The notes beneath the pieces were generated by a model, which had not been told where the DNA came from, searched no databases, and saw nothing but the letters and a program-made list of their open reading frames with translations. A program made the translations under genes and the position numbers. DNA of 64,000 bases from Enterocloster asparagiformis. Lineage in GTDB: Bacteria > Bacillota > Clostridia > Lachnospirales > Lachnospiraceae. Shown piece after piece: positions 51,481 through 60,205 of the stretch (position 1 is the stretch's first letter; the number at the start of each line of letters is the position of its first letter). The stretch is from NCBI GenBank assembly GCA_018380885.1, contig JAGZSY010000006.1:248001-312000 (forward strand), written 5' to 3'.

Positions 51481-52575
51481 TTATTTTACCTCGCTCATAA
51501 ATTCATGCAGGAAACGGAATCCCCAGCCCGCTCCCTCCCTGGGATGGGCGAATCCGTTGTCAATCACCATGGGCTGGTCGATGATTCCGTCGATCCAGTC
51601 AAAGCTCTCCGCCCCGTAGGGATTGGCCACCGTGCAGAGCAGCGGCACGTCGTAATCCTTATAATAATGGGGCAGCACCGGAATATTGTAGGCATTGGCC
51701 AGGGCCGCGCTGTCGCGCCAGCACTCCACTCCGCCCAGGCGGATGATATCCGGCTGCCACAAATCCAGCGCGTTCCTGCCGATCAGCTCCCGCAGGGCCA
51801 CGTCCGAATATTCCCGCTCTCCCATAGCCAGGCTCACCTTGGTCTTGGAATGGATGGTGGCGTAGCCCTCGAAATCCGTGTTGACCACCGGCTCCTCAAA
51901 CCAGAATATCCCGATATCCTCCACATTGCTGATCAGCTTGACCGCCGAGGGAACGTCCATCCCCTGGTTGGCGTCCATCATGATTTTTAAGTCCGGCCCC
52001 ACGGCCTCGCGCACCAGGTGCAGCCTGCGGATATCCCGCTCCATGTCCGGGCTTCCCACCTTGATCTTTACCGCCGTAAACCCGCGCTTCTTATAGTTTA
52101 CAACCTCGTCCACCAGCTCGTCGTCCGTATAGCTGAGCCATCCGCCGCTGCCGTACACCGGAATCGGCCTGCGATGGCAGCCGAACATCCGGTAAATGGG
52201 CTGTCCCAGCGTTCTGGACCAGGCATCCCACATGGCCACGTTGAGCGTGGCCAGCGCCCAGCGCTGAAGGCCCACGATGCCGAAATACTCGCTCTCAATC
52301 TCGTAATCCTTCTGAACCTGGGCGGTCTCATAGATCTGGTAGCCGCCGTCCAGCACAAATTTCTTCATGTCCCGCAGCGCGCCCTCGATGGCGTTGGGGC
52401 TGTAGTGGAAGCTCAGCAGATATCCCTGTCCCGTCTCGCCCGCGGCCGTCTCCACCTCCAGCACATAAAATGCAATCTTGCTGATATCATGGGTCGCGTC
52501 CGCAATGGGCTGGCTCAGCGTGCTGACCGCATGATAGATTCGTATATCTTTGATCCGTGTATCTCCTGAATTCAT
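51481..52575 (-). CDS. Enolase-superfamily sugar-acid dehydratase (mandelate racemase type, first)
   Basis: The 364-residue protein has the mandelate racemase group barrel: the catalytic KIK pair in TAVKIKVGS, metal ligands in IMMDAN, FEEP and GERE, and histidine in LPHYYKD. Such enzymes dehydrate aldonate or aldarate acids to 2-keto-3-deoxy acids. It is the first gene of the sugar-acid operon, behind a promoter that carries the shared TTGTGATATAT operator. The specific acid is unknown. Confidence 0.9.
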   Translation of the reverse strand: MNSGDTRIKDIRIYHAVSTLSQPIADATHDISKIAFYVLEVETAAGETGQGYLLSFHYSPNAIEGALRDMKKFVLDGGYQIYETAQVQKDYEIESEYFGIVGLQRWALATLNVAMWDAWSRTLGQPIYRMFGCHRRPIPVYGSGGWLSYTDDELVDEVVNYKKRGFTAVKIKVGSPDMERDIRRLHLVREAVGPDLKIMMDANQGMDVPSAVKLISNVEDIGIFWFEEPVVNTDFEGYATIHSKTKVSLAMGEREYSDVALRELIGRNALDLWQPDIIRLGGVECWRDSAALANAYNIPVLPHYYKDYDVPLLCTVANPYGAESFDWIDGIIDQPMVIDNGFAHPREGAGWGFRFLHEFMSEVK

Positions 52576-52609
52576 GATATACCCCCTCCTTTTATCCTTT
52601 ATTTTTCGC

Positions 52610-52657
52610 TTGTGATATATCTAATATCAGGATATCACGTTTTGTGATATATTTCAA
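52610..52657 (-). promoter_or_regulatory. Promoter with paired TTGTGATATAT operators
   Basis: Minus strand: TTGAAA (52657-52652), 17-base spacer, TATCCT (52634-52629). TTGTGATATAT occurs at 52610-52620 and 52642-52652, and an inverted ATATCAC at 52632-52638. The second copy fills the promoter spacer. Candidate GntR sites. Confidence 0.65.
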
Positions 52658-52693
52658 GACCAAATTTTGCCTTTTTCTACTTGCTATTTTCCC

Positions 52694-52699
52694 TATAAT
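52694..52699 (+). promoter_or_regulatory. -10 box for the GntR gene
   Basis: TATAAT 67 bases before the start; no good -35 seen. Confidence 0.35.
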
Positions 52700-52765
52700 T
52701 ATGTATGATTAATACAGCAATATCCGCAGCAGAAATCTGCGGACTGATCAAAAGGAGAATGGCAA

Positions 52766-53410
52766 ATGGCCGAGGCACTGACAAACCAAGCGTATGAGTA
52801 TCTGTACAACAAAATCATATCCTGCGAATACCTTCCCGGGCAGGAATTAAACGAAAAACAGCTTCTGGAGGAAACCACCTTCGGCAGGACCCCCCTGCGC
52901 GAGGCGCTCCTGATGCTTCAGTCAGAGAACCTGATCGAAATCTTCCCGCGCAAGGGGATGCGGATCACCGCCTTTACGGAAAAGAGCATCGACGATCTCT
53001 ACCAGACGCGGAAATTGATCGAGCCCACCGTGGGCCGCAAATATATCACCCTCTATTCCAAGAGCAAGCTGCTGGAATTTCAGAAAATGTTCGAGCGGGC
53101 GGAGAACGCTTCCGACGTGGAGGAATTCCGCGTCGACACCTCCTTTCACTCCTATTTAATCAGCATCACGGACAACAATATCCTCATCAACATGTACCGC
53201 TCCGTCATGATCCATCAGATGCGCCTGGCCGTCTACGCCGCCATGCTGGACTCCTCCAACCGCGTCGGGAACCTCCAGCAGCACAAGGCCATCATCGACG
53301 CCCTGCTGCGGGAAAATGAGGACGATGTGCAGGATGCCATTGTCCTGCACATCAACCACTCCCTGATCAAATCGCTGAAGCTTCTGCGAAACAACGACAA
53401 GCAGCCTTAA
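52766..53410 (+). CDS. GntR-family regulator (FadR/FCD subfamily)
   Basis: The 214-residue protein has an N-terminal GntR winged helix (about 1-70, with FGRTPLREALLMLQSENLIEIF) and a C-terminal FCD ligand domain (about 80-210, with a metal-ligand pattern including FHSYLI and HKAIIDALL). FCD proteins usually sense sugar acids or keto acids and repress catabolic genes. It is divergent from the dehydratase/TRAP operon; TTGTGATATAT sites beside it and in the RraA/second dehydratase gap are likely targets. AAAGGAG precedes the ATG. Confidence 0.92.
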   Translation: MAEALTNQAYEYLYNKIISCEYLPGQELNEKQLLEETTFGRTPLREALLMLQSENLIEIFPRKGMRITAFTEKSIDDLYQTRKLIEPTVGRKYITLYSKSKLLEFQKMFERAENASDVEEFRVDTSFHSYLISITDNNILINMYRSVMIHQMRLAVYAAMLDSSNRVGNLQQHKAIIDALLRENEDDVQDAIVLHINHSLIKSLKLLRNNDKQP

Positions 53411-53418
53411 ATCCCGCG

Positions 53419-53463
53419 CCCGCCGGTTCCACTGCCGCCCAGTGGAGCCGGCGGGTGTTTTTG
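53419..53463 (+). terminator. Intrinsic terminator of the GntR gene
   Basis: CCCGCCGG-CCACTG pairs with CAGTGG-CCGGCGGG and TGTTTTTG follows. Confidence 0.85.
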
Positions 53464-53492
53464 CGCCCAGGCCCCTTTGCCCGAACCGTTTC

Positions 53493-54155
53493 CTACAAAA
53501 TACCGAATTTCCGGAAGGCCTCGGTGGCGCTCATACCGGATTCAATGGCGCTTCGCACCACCTTCTCCCCTCTGGCCTTTTCCAGCGCCCGCTCAATGCA
53601 CTCCGCCTCCGCCCTGCGTGGGATGATCAGCACTCCGTCCATATCCCCGAACACGATATCCCCGTCGTCGATCACCACCTGCCCGATCTCAATCCGGCAG
53701 CGGAAATCCACCACGTTGGTGCGGATGGAGGAATCCTGGGCCCAGCGCCCCCTGGCGAATACGGGGAAATCCTGCTGCAACACCTGGGGCGTATCCCTGG
53801 TGTAGCCGTCCACCACCGCCCCCGCGGCCCCTCTGGCCTTGGCCGTGGCGGTGAGAAGCTCCCCCCACAGCGCGCTGTTGGTGGCGCCGGTGGCCAGATA
53901 GACCTCATCCCGTTTAAGCTGGTCCAGGGCCTCGGTCAAGAGCCCGAAGGGCTTCTTCTGCGCCTCAAACACATTCTGTTCCAGCACCGTGCAGGCCCGG
54001 CCCGCCAGCTTCATGTCGTCCCGCAGCGGCTGGATACCTGCGGGCAGAAATTGGTGGCTGCAGCCCATCGCGTCCAGAATATCCCCCACCACCGGGGTGT
54101 ACAGCTTCTCCCGCATCAGCTGAAAAAGTTCCGCGTCATTTTTCCATTCTCCCAT
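53493..54155 (-). CDS. RraA-like protein (aldolase/decarboxylase family)
   Basis: The 220-residue protein has the RraA-family core [16 protein letters not shown] and an [13 protein letters not shown] end. Relatives cleave 4-hydroxy-2-keto acids or decarboxylate oxaloacetate with a divalent metal; a few regulate RNase E, but that role is enterobacterial. With two sugar-acid dehydratases nearby, aldolase chemistry on a keto-acid intermediate is most likely. It is divergent from the second dehydratase, sharing the operator pair. Confidence 0.87.
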   Translation of the reverse strand: MGEWKNDAELFQLMREKLYTPVVGDILDAMGCSHQFLPAGIQPLRDDMKLAGRACTVLEQNVFEAQKKPFGLLTEALDQLKRDEVYLATGATNSALWGELLTATAKARGAAGAVVDGYTRDTPQVLQQDFPVFARGRWAQDSSIRTNVVDFRCRIEIGQVVIDDGDIVFGDMDGVLIIPRRAEAECIERALEKARGEKVVRSAIESGMSATEAFRKFGIL

Positions 54156-54196
54156 GTTCTTTCTCTCCTTTTGTGTTTTTGTTATATATTAATTGC

Positions 54197-54251
54197 ATTA
54201 TATACTCTTTTGTGATATAATTCAATAGATTTTAAAATGCTTGTGATATAT
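54197..54251. promoter_or_regulatory. Promoter/operator region of RraA-like and second dehydratase genes
   Basis: Minus strand: TTGAAT (54225-54220), 17-base spacer, TATAAT (54202-54197). TTGTGATATA occurs at 54210-54219 (inside the spacer) and TTGTGATATAT at 54241-54251, 31 bases apart. The layout copies that at 52610-52657. Confidence 0.65.
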
Positions 54252-54298
54252 TATAACATGAAATATTCCAACATTTACCAATCAGAATGGAGAATCCT

Positions 54299-55414
54299 AT
54301 GATCATCGAAAAATTCGAGAGCTGGTGGGTCAGGAGAGACCGCTGCCTCTTTGATGAAAAACGGCAGGGCGGCGCAAAAATGGGCTGGGACGTGCTGGCC
54401 ATCAAGCTGACTGCCGACGACGGCACCGAGGGCGTGGCCACCTGCATGGCCGCCCGCAGCGGCGGCGTGACGGAAAATTACCTGCACGACAGCATCGCAC
54501 CCGTGGTGCTTGGGCGCGATCCCCACGACCGCGAGGCCATTTTCTACGATCTGTGGAATGTGGACCGGCACGAAGCGTTTTTCCCCGTGTTCCTCCCCGG
54601 CCCCGTGGACGTGGCCCTGTGGGACATGTGCGCAAAGGCCGCCGGGCTTCCGCTCTACAAGTATATCGGCGCCTTCCGCAACAGGCTCCCGGTCTATGCC
54701 AGCGGCAATTTCCACAGCACTGTCCAGGAATACGTGGAGGAGGCCCTCTATTATCAGAAGAGAGGCATTCCCGGATACAAGGCTCATCCCGGCGGCCCGG
54801 TGGAATTTGATATGGAAGTCCACGCGGCCGTCCGGGAAGCAGTTGGCCCGGACTATACCCTGATGAGCGATCCGGTGGGCGAGTACACCCTGGGCGATGC
54901 GGTGCGGGTGGCCCGGCAGCTGGAGCGGCTGGGCTACGAGTGGTTCGAGGAGCCCTTCCGGGATTTTGAGCTCTACAAATACACGGAGCTGTGCCGGACC
55001 GTGGACATCCCCATCGCGGCCACGGAGACCACCAGGGGCTGCCATTGGGGCGTAGCCCAGAGCATCGCCCAGCGGGCCGCGGACATCGTGCGGGCGGATG
55101 TGAGCTGGAAGGACGGCGTCACAGGAACCTTGAAGATCGCCCATATGGCGGACGGCTTCGGACTCAACTGCGAAGTGCACACCACCACCATGAACTATAT
55201 GGACCTGGCCAACGTCCATGTGAGCTGCGCTATCCGCAACTGCAAATACTTTGAATATTTTGTCCCGGAGGACCAGTACCGCCTGCCAATGAAGGGCGAT
55301 CTCCCGATCCGGGACGGCTACATTTACGCCCCCGACGCCCCCGGCATCGGAGCGGAGCTGGACTGGGATTTGATCAGCAAGAACTGCTGCAATTACCGCT
55401 GTCAGACACTTTAA
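54299..55414 (+). CDS. Enolase-superfamily sugar-acid dehydratase (second)
   Basis: The 371-residue protein has the enolase-superfamily barrel with a KxH version of the base pair (GYKAHPGG), metal ligands in LMSDP, FEEP and ATET, and a histidine in CEVHTTTMNY. It differs clearly from the first dehydratase, so it probably handles a different acid or epimer. GGAG precedes ATG 54299; the frame opens four codons earlier. It is followed by the SDR gene 46 bases later. Confidence 0.9.
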   Translation: MIIEKFESWWVRRDRCLFDEKRQGGAKMGWDVLAIKLTADDGTEGVATCMAARSGGVTENYLHDSIAPVVLGRDPHDREAIFYDLWNVDRHEAFFPVFLPGPVDVALWDMCAKAAGLPLYKYIGAFRNRLPVYASGNFHSTVQEYVEEALYYQKRGIPGYKAHPGGPVEFDMEVHAAVREAVGPDYTLMSDPVGEYTLGDAVRVARQLERLGYEWFEEPFRDFELYKYTELCRTVDIPIAATETTRGCHWGVAQSIAQRAADIVRADVSWKDGVTGTLKIAHMADGFGLNCEVHTTTMNYMDLANVHVSCAIRNCKYFEYFVPEDQYRLPMKGDLPIRDGYIYAPDAPGIGAELDWDLISKNCCNYRCQTL

Positions 55415-55460
55415 TCGGAGAAGCCGCGCATCCGCGGCGTACAGGAAAGGACGGACTATT

Positions 55461-56204
55461 ATGAAGGAACTGGAAGGACGCACAGGAATTGTCACCGGCG
55501 CCAGCAGCGGCATCGGCTACGCCATCGCCGGCGTATTGGCTGAAAACGGCGCCAAGGTATACGGGATCAGCCGCACGGGAACCGTCAAGAAGGGGCTTCC
55601 CCCCTCAGACCCCGGCGTGATCCACGTCAGGGGAGACGTCACCTGCCGTGACGAGATGGCCGAACTCATCTCCCGGATCGCCCGGGACGGCGGCCTGGAT
55701 TTTATCGTCAACAACGCGGGAATCACAAAAAAGAGCAGAGCCGAGAGCTTTCCGCCCGAGGATTTCCGCCAAATTCTGGAGGTAAACGTCACCAGCCTCT
55801 TCACCCTGAGCCAGCTCTGCTATCCCTATCTGAAGGAAAGCCGGTTTAAGGGCAGAATCATCAACATCAGCAGCATGGCCGCCCACCTGGGGTTCACCGA
55901 GGTCGTGCCCTACTGCACCAGCAAGGCTGCGGTCTGCGGCCTGACCCGCGGACTGGCCGTGGAGTGGGCCGGCGACAACATCTGCGTCAACAGCATCGCG
56001 CCCGGCTGGTTCCCCAGCGAAATGAGCAGGCAGGTCATGACCCCGGAGCGCAAAGCCGCCATCCTTGGCCGCATGCCGCTGCACGCCTTCGGCGACCCAA
56101 AGGACTTAGGCGAGATGGCGCGTTTTCTGCTGAGCGACCACGCCAGATATATCACCGGCCAGGATTTCGCCGTGGACGGCGGCGCGCTGGCCTACGGGTT
56201 CTAG
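55461..56204 (+). CDS. Short-chain dehydrogenase/reductase (sugar-acid cluster)
   Basis: The 247-residue classical SDR has TGASSGIGYAIAG at residues 10-22, NNAGIT, catalytic serine in INISSMAAH and YCTSKAAVCG. Relatives interconvert keto and hydroxy sugar acids, such as 2-keto-3-deoxy or 5-keto gluconate reductases. It follows the second dehydratase in one transcript under the GntR-type operator. Confidence 0.92.
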   Translation: MKELEGRTGIVTGASSGIGYAIAGVLAENGAKVYGISRTGTVKKGLPPSDPGVIHVRGDVTCRDEMAELISRIARDGGLDFIVNNAGITKKSRAESFPPEDFRQILEVNVTSLFTLSQLCYPYLKESRFKGRIINISSMAAHLGFTEVVPYCTSKAAVCGLTRGLAVEWAGDNICVNSIAPGWFPSEMSRQVMTPERKAAILGRMPLHAFGDPKDLGEMARFLLSDHARYITGQDFAVDGGALAYGF

Positions 56205-56234
56205 GCAGGAAACAAATCGATCCTCATATTCGAA

Positions 56235-56276
56235 AAATGCGCCCGGCAGCCGAATCTTCAGCTGCCGGGCGCATTT
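56235..56276. terminator. Bidirectional terminator between SDR and YitT genes
   Basis: AAATGCGCCCGGCAGC pairs perfectly with GCTGCCGGGCGCATTT; A/T flanks allow use on both strands. Confidence 0.85.
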
Positions 56277-56325
56277 CCTATCTTCCGCCGCCAAACGCGT
56301 GTTTTAATTTTCTCCACTCAGGCCG

Positions 56326-57186
56326 TCAATAAATAATCTCCTTGAACCCCTCCCCAAACACCTCCGTTGTCTCCGTGACCATCACAAAGGCGCTGGGATC
56401 CGTCTCCCGGATGATCTGTTTGAGCCGGCCGAACTGGGAGCGCCGCACTGTGCACAGGAGAACCCCGGTGTCCTTGCGGCTGTATGCGCCTCTGCCGTCC
56501 ATCACCGTAGCGCTGCGCTCCAGATCGCAGATAATACGGTCCGCGATGGACTGCGGATATTGGCTGACAATGGTCACCATGCTGCCCGCGTCGCTGCCGT
56601 AGAGGATCGCGTCGATCACCCTGGTGCAGGCGTAAAGGGAAATCATACCCAGCAGGCCGGACTCCACGTTTTTAAACACGAAAATGGACAGGGCCAGCAC
56701 CACGCCGTCCACAATAATCAGCGCCCGCCCGATGGACAGGTGGGGCTTTTTCTTTTGCAGAATATACCCCAAAATGTCGCTGCCTCCGGTGGTGGAGCCG
56801 GACATGAAGATAAACGCCATGCCCGCGCCCACGATCACGCCGCCGAACAAGCTGGACAGGAGCCGGTCTCCCGTGTACATGGGAAAGACCGGGGCCACCA
56901 CAAAATCCAGAATCACAGAGCAGGCCACACAGGTCAGCGCCGTGCTGATGGCGAAAGCCCTGCTCAAATAGATCCACGCCAGGATCAGCAGCGGGATATT
57001 GACCACCATGGTCAGCACGCCCACCGGCAGCCCTGTTACAAAATTCACCATCAACGCCAACCCGGAGGCGCCGCCCGGCGCGATATTGGCCGGCACCACA
57101 AAGCAGTGGGTGCCCACGCTGTACACAAAGGAACCCGCCAGCAAACACGCAGCGCTTTTAAATGCTTCCCGCTTCACAATCTTCAA
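56326..57186 (-). CDS. YitT family membrane protein (DUF2179)
   Basis: The 286-residue protein has five to six N-terminal membrane segments (SVGTHCFVVPANIAPGGASGLA) and a C-terminal DUF2179 domain (about 205-286, ATVMDGRGAYSRKDTGVLLCTV). The family is widespread in Firmicutes; its transport or signalling function is unclear. Its start is 33 bases after the M20 amidohydrolase stop, so it may be the last gene of that transcript. Confidence 0.9.
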   Translation of the reverse strand: MKIVKREAFKSAACLLAGSFVYSVGTHCFVVPANIAPGGASGLALMVNFVTGLPVGVLTMVVNIPLLILAWIYLSRAFAISTALTCVACSVILDFVVAPVFPMYTGDRLLSSLFGGVIVGAGMAFIFMSGSTTGGSDILGYILQKKKPHLSIGRALIIVDGVVLALSIFVFKNVESGLLGMISLYACTRVIDAILYGSDAGSMVTIVSQYPQSIADRIICDLERSATVMDGRGAYSRKDTGVLLCTVRRSQFGRLKQIIRETDPSAFVMVTETTEVFGEGFKEIIY

Positions 57187-57219
57187 ACCAACCGCCTCCT
57201 TTTCCCCGGCCCGCCACGC

Positions 57220-58545
57220 TCAGCGGTACTGTTCCCGTTTCCCGGCAAATTCCGCCTTAATTTGTTCCAGGAGGCCGCCATCCGACAGGATATCCAGGGA
57301 AGCGCCCGCCATGGCCTTGGCTCCCCAGACGACGCAGTTGTGGGCGGCCTCTGTCTTGCCCGCCTCCACATAGGCGCTGGAATGGGAGGAAGTCCCCGCG
57401 GGCACAAACTTGACCCGGATGCAGCCGCCGGGCAGCTCGTGCATCACATTGCCGAAATCCGTGGAGCCTGTGCGCTCCCTGGGCGGCGTGATCCCCGGCG
57501 CCCCCGCCAGCCGCGCATTCTCAATGAGCAGATTGTTTAATGTCAGGTTGGGCACCTTGTTGGCCAGCGCCGGCTTTTCCTCTATCTCATAGGTCACCCC
57601 GGCCATCAGCGCGGCCCCCTTCACGATATCCCGGAACCGCCGGGCCACCTGGTCCAGATACTCCCGGGAAAACGAGCGCAGGGCAAAGCTGCCCACAGCC
57701 TCGGAGGGGACCACATTCTCCGGTCCCGGAAGCGTTTTCACCGTGTAGTGCATGCGCACGTCGTCCCGGACGTGCTCCCGCAAAAACTCCACCCCTTGGA
57801 AGGCCAACAGCAGCGCGTCCAGAGCGCTTCTCCCCTCCTCAGGCATGATCGCCGCGTGGGCCTTTTTTCCGTGGAACACCACGTCGAAGGACGACAGCGC
57901 CAGACAATGGATATCCGTGCAGGTGTCCGGCCCGCCGTGCATCATAAGCGCCACGTCGATGTCCTGAAAACAGCCCGCTTCCATCATGTTGATCTTCCCG
58001 CCGAAGGTCTCCTCCGCCGGAGTGCCGTAGACCACCAGCGTGTAGGCCGTATCCGTACAGCAGTTTTTAATGGCCACCGCCGCGCCCAGACAGGCCGGGC
58101 CCTGCATGTGATGGCCGCAGCCGTGGCCCAGGCCGGCCAGGGCGTCGTACTCGCAGAGTATGCCGATCCGCGGAGCCGGGCCCGATGGCCGCAGCGCTGA
58201 AGCAGCGGGCTGTAGAGCCGGGCCGCCGGATTGCCCCTCCGGTCCCGCAATTCGCGAAACCGCCTCCCCCTCAGGAGGGGCCTGAGGGAGCGTGGCTCCG
58301 CTGCCGGTGTGGGAAATCCCCTCCGGGCCGCCGCACACGCTGTGGTATACGGCCCGGAAGGCGGTTTTCAGTCCTGCGACGGGGCGCTCCACCGAGAATC
58401 CGTTTTCCGCCAGATACCTGCATAATATATCCGCGGCCATCATCTCCTCCCCATCGCATTCCGGGTGATCGAATATTGTATCGGCCATTTCACACAGCCG
58501 TTCTTTCTGCCTGTCTATCTCTTCAAAAAGCTGTTTTTTTACCAT
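57220..58545 (-). CDS. M20D family amidohydrolase with a linker insertion
   Basis: The 441-residue enzyme has M20D metal motifs: ILCEYDALAGLGHGCGHH, GTPAEETFGGK and a C-terminal REYLDQVARRF region, as in p-aminobenzoyl-glutamate and N-acyl amino acid hydrolases. An insert of about 50 Gly/Pro/Ala-rich residues (after YHSVCGG, before PRIGILCEYD) separates the first strand from the metal site. AGGAG lies ten bases before ATG 58545. It is 27 bases after the YfcC-like gene, so it likely cleaves what that transporter imports. Confidence 0.88.
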   Translation of the reverse strand: MVKKQLFEEIDRQKERLCEMADTIFDHPECDGEEMMAADILCRYLAENGFSVERPVAGLKTAFRAVYHSVCGGPEGISHTGSGATLPQAPPEGEAVSRIAGPEGQSGGPALQPAASALRPSGPAPRIGILCEYDALAGLGHGCGHHMQGPACLGAAVAIKNCCTDTAYTLVVYGTPAEETFGGKINMMEAGCFQDIDVALMMHGGPDTCTDIHCLALSSFDVVFHGKKAHAAIMPEEGRSALDALLLAFQGVEFLREHVRDDVRMHYTVKTLPGPENVVPSEAVGSFALRSFSREYLDQVARRFRDIVKGAALMAGVTYEIEEKPALANKVPNLTLNNLLIENARLAGAPGITPPRERTGSTDFGNVMHELPGGCIRVKFVPAGTSSHSSAYVEAGKTEAAHNCVVWGAKAMAGASLDILSDGGLLEQIKAEFAGKREQYR

Positions 58546-58572
58546 ATGAATCAATCTCCTGTTTCCATATTT

Positions 58573-59982
58573 TTACATCGGTCCCAGATGAATGGCCTGG
58601 GCGATCAGCAGCATAACCGCTCCGGTGACCATCCACAGCAGGAAGCATTTCCACATAAAACGCATCCAGCGGTCATAAGGGATGTTCGCCGCGCCGATGA
58701 TTCCCATCAGCGCCGTGGAGGTGGGCAGTATGTAGTTGCAGAAGCCGTCGCCGAAGTTGAAGGCCAGAATGGCGGTCTGGCGCGTCATGCCCAGCAGGTC
58801 CGCCAGCGGAATCATGATGGGCATCACCACGGAGGCCTGGCCGGAGCCGGAGGTGATAAACACGTTGATCACAGTGTTGGCGATGAGCATGCCGATTCCC
58901 TGGAGGTAGAAGGGAACCACGTTGAGGATTCCGGCCAGAGTGTGAACCACGGTGTCGATAATGTTTCCGTCGCCCATTATAGAGCCGATGCTTCTGGCCA
59001 GACCGATGATCATGGCCGCTCCCAGCATACCCTTGCAGCCGGTCAGAAACTCCCCTGATATCTCGCTGGGCGAGAAACCGCCCACCAGGCCCACCACAAT
59101 GCCCAGGGCTAAAAAGACGGCGGCGTGCTCCGCCACGTCCCAGCCCTTCATGATGCTCCCGTAAACGATCAGGCCCATTGCCGCCGCAAGGCAGCCGATG
59201 GTGATCCATTTCCGGGGCGTCATGGTTCCGAAATCATCCAGCTTCAAATCCTTTGCCAGCGCGTTTTTCTGGTCCAGGTCGTACATGGGGCTCAGCTGGG
59301 GATTTTTGCGGATCCTGTTGGCGTAGCGGATCAAAAATAGGTTGGTCACCACAAAAAATACGCCGAAGCAGACAAACCGGTAGCCGATCCCCGAGTACAG
59401 CGGCAGGTCCGCGATCTTCTGGCTGATCACCGTGGTGCTCACGTTCAGGGTGCCTGTGGAAAATCCGATGGCGCCCCCCAGAATGATGATGGCCACACCG
59501 CAGATGGAATCCAGCCCCAGCGCCAGGGACAGCATCACCATGACCGGGGCGAAGGCGATAAACATGTTCACGGCCTGGGTCGTGCAGATCAGCGCGAACA
59601 CCAGCGACAGCAGCGGGATGAAAATTCCGATGTGTCCGGAAAACCGTCTGGCCAGCTTGGCGATCACCGCCTGCAGGGCTCCGGTTTTGGTCAGCATGTG
59701 GAACGCGCCGCCTGAGAACAAGATGACCATGATCAGGTCGGCATTTTTAATAAACGCATTGACGATGTACCGGGTGATGAGAAGCGGGTTGACCGGCGTC
59801 CGCTCCAGACTGTTAAACTGGGATGGGTCGATCACTTTAATTCCCTGGGCATTTTCGAACCTGGCGTACTCCCCCGCCGGTATCAACCATGTGAACGCCA
59901 CGGCGATGAGAATAATGGTGAAAATAATGACAAACGTGTGGGGCATCCGAAACCCCTTCTTGGCCTTTTCTGCGTGTTCCAT
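58573..59982 (-). CDS. YfcC/AbgT-type transporter
   Basis: The 469-residue protein has about twelve membrane segments and the family's N-terminal pattern (FRMPHTFVIIFTIILIAVAFTWLIPAG) and GSGQASVVMPIMIPLADLLG near the C-terminus. Members import small amides, peptides or basic amino acids. AAAGGAG precedes ATG 59982. The downstream M20D hydrolase and divergent LysR gene resemble the abg (aminobenzoyl-glutamate) organisation. Confidence 0.87.
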   Translation of the reverse strand: MEHAEKAKKGFRMPHTFVIIFTIILIAVAFTWLIPAGEYARFENAQGIKVIDPSQFNSLERTPVNPLLITRYIVNAFIKNADLIMVILFSGGAFHMLTKTGALQAVIAKLARRFSGHIGIFIPLLSLVFALICTTQAVNMFIAFAPVMVMLSLALGLDSICGVAIIILGGAIGFSTGTLNVSTTVISQKIADLPLYSGIGYRFVCFGVFFVVTNLFLIRYANRIRKNPQLSPMYDLDQKNALAKDLKLDDFGTMTPRKWITIGCLAAAMGLIVYGSIMKGWDVAEHAAVFLALGIVVGLVGGFSPSEISGEFLTGCKGMLGAAMIIGLARSIGSIMGDGNIIDTVVHTLAGILNVVPFYLQGIGMLIANTVINVFITSGSGQASVVMPIMIPLADLLGMTRQTAILAFNFGDGFCNYILPTSTALMGIIGAANIPYDRWMRFMWKCFLLWMVTGAVMLLIAQAIHLGPM

Positions 59983-60117
59983 ACCTTGTCTCCTTTTTAA
60001 GATGCTTGACTCCCGCAAGGCATCGGGCCTCAGGCGGACTTGCCGCCCCCGCCCCCGCGCCCCCGGTGGAATTTGGCTTCAGGATGGCTGAGCTCTTGAC
60101 CTTCCCGGTTAATTCCA

Positions 60118-60185
60118 GTATAATCATGGCAAGATCATTTGTCTAATTTATTTTTGTCTTAATCATAATAGCTAAAAGCTATTAT
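60118..60185. promoter_or_regulatory. LysR binding palindrome and YfcC promoter
   Basis: ATAATAGCT-AAA-AGCTATTAT (60165-60185) is a perfect 9-base inverted repeat. On the minus strand TTAGAC (60146-60141), 17-base spacer, TATACT (60123-60118) forms the YfcC promoter; the palindrome centres about 64 bases upstream of its start, the usual LysR activator position. Confidence 0.6.
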
Positions 60186-60205
60186 TTATCTCGAGGAGGC
60201 AGACT

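Noticed and set aside
53493..54155. RraA-like protein as an RNase E inhibitor
   Set aside because: Context is sugar-acid catabolism and the family in Firmicutes is mainly aldolase/decarboxylase.
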